The position numbers and the translations under genes were made by a program. A model generated the notes under the pieces. It had not been told where the DNA came from. It worked only from the letters and a program-made list of their open reading frames with translations, and searched no databases. Shown piece by piece: positions 44,601 through 45,569 of a DNA stretch of 45,569 nucleotides; position 1 is the first letter of the stretch, and the number at the start of each line of letters is the position of its first letter. The DNA is from Bacteroidaceae bacterium (lineage in GTDB: Bacteria > Bacteroidota > Bacteroidia > Bacteroidales > Bacteroidaceae), in NCBI GenBank assembly GCA_017645655.1, contig JAGCNZ010000069.1, positions 1-45,569 on the forward strand, given 5' to 3'.

Positions 44601-45569
44601 ATGAAGAAACTATTACTTTCTTTTCTTTTCATCACGGCAGGCATGACCTGCTGGGCAGATGAGTATTACATCGTGGGCGACGCTTCGCCTTGCGGCTGGT
44701 CACAAAATGATGCCCGCAAAATGATGCAGATGACTGAGACAACCACTCCCGGCGTCTATGAGTACAAAGGTTTGCTGAAGAATGGCGGCAGCGGAGCAGG
44801 CAACGGCTTCTACATCTGCACCGCGCTGAGCGGCTGGTCAGCCCTCTATCCGTCGGAACAGTATCCTATCTCCGACACGGGCAGCTGCACGTACCAGACC
44901 GATACGGAGTACAAGTGGAACCCGACGAACACCGACTGGCAGTACTACACCATCACGCTGAACACGAACGACCAGACCGTGTCGTGGGCTGCCGGCGACG
45001 CGTTCATCACGCCCGATGCCGACGGTTTCTACAACATCGACAATGCCAAGGACCTGTTCTGGTTCTCCCGCATCGCCATCGGCACGCCGTCAGTCAAGGC
45101 CAAGCTGACTGCCGACATTGACTACACAGCATACCCCAAAGGCTTCATCGGCCTCAATTCCAACAGGTTTGCGGGTACCTTCGACGGTCAGGAGCACACC
45201 GTTACGCTCGGCATCAACAATGACATTCAGGGCAGCGGCCTCTTCGGAGTAGTCAACGGCGCTACCATCAAGAACTTGGTCATCGATGGCAACATCGAGG
45301 CTTCGAAGAAGTGGATTGGCGGCATTGGCGGCCTTGCATACGGCAACTGCATGGTGGAGAACATCGTTGTCAAGACTGCCATTAAGTTCACCGGCTCGGG
45401 CGACGCCACGCTCGGCGGTCTCTTCGGTGACGTGGAAGCTGCTTCCACCATCAAGAACTGCGCCTTCTACGGCTCAGTCGATGCTCCCAACGGCCAGAAT
45501 ATCCGCGGCTTGGCAAGCTGGTGCAGCAACAGCCCTCAGTTCACCAACTGCATCATCGCTCCGACGGAA
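44601..45569 (+). CDS. Secreted GLUG-repeat surface protein, partial at the window edge
   Basis: An open frame runs from the ATG at 44601 to the window end without a stop (at least 323 codons), so the gene is cut off. It starts with a signal peptide (MKKLLLSFLFITAGMTCWA). The first 110 residues resemble a SusE/SusF-like carbohydrate-binding fold (EYYIVGDASPCGWSQNDA). From about residue 185 the sequence has GLUG-type repeats (GTFDGQEHTVTLGI, GLFGVVNGATIKNLVIDG, GGLFGDVEAASTIKNCAFYG), seen in secreted adhesins and peptidases. It is divergent from the M60 genes and probably also a surface protein; a C-terminal sorting tail cannot be checked here. Confidence 0.8.
   Translation, partial: MKKLLLSFLFITAGMTCWADEYYIVGDASPCGWSQNDARKMMQMTETTTPGVYEYKGLLKNGGSGAGNGFYICTALSGWSALYPSEQYPISDTGSCTYQTDTEYKWNPTNTDWQYYTITLNTNDQTVSWAAGDAFITPDADGFYNIDNAKDLFWFSRIAIGTPSVKAKLTADIDYTAYPKGFIGLNSNRFAGTFDGQEHTVTLGINNDIQGSGLFGVVNGATIKNLVIDGNIEASKKWIGGIGGLAYGNCMVENIVVKTAIKFTGSGDATLGGLFGDVEAASTIKNCAFYGSVDAPNGQNIRGLASWCSNSPQFTNCIIAPTE

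Overview
The window looks like a chromosome segment of a Bacteroidales bacterium, most likely Prevotellaceae or a close relative. The reasons are: a complete type IX secretion (T9SS) core operon (porP, gldK, gldL, gldM, gldN); secreted proteins ending in the Bacteroidetes sorting tail (pattern DLxGRRV...KPGxIYIRxGKK); promoters of the Bacteroidetes type (TAnnTTTG at -7); a fused DAHP synthase-chorismate mutase; and the gene order miaB-ftsX-DUF3098-uppP-truB-queA-folK. I see no tRNA, rRNA, insertion sequence, phage gene or CRISPR array.

Layout. 1-1.2 kb: a BASS-family transporter with a repeat-rich leader. 1.2-5.8 kb: a palindrome array, then an aromatic amino acid operon (pheA, aminotransferase, aroF-chorismate mutase, tyrA) preceded by a Phe/Tyr-rich leader peptide and a classical terminator/antiterminator attenuator. 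5.8-8.2 kb: glyS and an FKBP-type lipoprotein on the minus strand. 8.2-8.9 kb: a lipoprotein of unknown function. 9.2-15.5 kb: the T9SS operon and its terminator. 15.9-17.4 kb: a T9SS-exported repeat protein. 17.6-19.6 kb: groESL. 19.8-22.8 kb: yfhO-like and rpsO. 23.1-29.0 kb: a seven-gene minus-strand operon for tRNA modification, cell envelope and folate genes. 29.3-30.2 kb: ddh. 30.2-33.8 kb: an anaerobic ribonucleotide reductase pair (nrdD, nrdG) with a long upstream control region. 33.8-44.1 kb: three tandem paralogues of a secreted protein of about 1,100 residues that sandwiches an M60-type zinc peptidase between BspA-like leucine-rich repeats and ends in a T9SS tail. 44.6 kb to the edge: the start of another secreted protein.

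How it fits together. The T9SS core would export the four tail-bearing proteins in this window; M60 peptidases are known in other species to act on mucin-like glycoproteins, so a host-associated life is plausible (inference). NrdDG and ddh fit an anaerobe that makes meso-diaminopimelate.

The most unusual material is between genes. (1) Five arrays of ATCACGTG units, spaced mostly 21-22 bp, with linkers drawn from a small vocabulary. (2) Two inverted copies of an array of GGACTnnAGTCC palindromes spaced 22 or 32-33 bp. (3) A GC-rich inverted-repeat element, one copy of which lies in frame inside miaB and another at the start of folK. (4) Three copies of a 13-bp element upstream of nrdD, and a terminator-like hairpin between nrdD and nrdG. 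(5) Low-complexity phrase repeats at many gene boundaries, each boundary with its own phrase.
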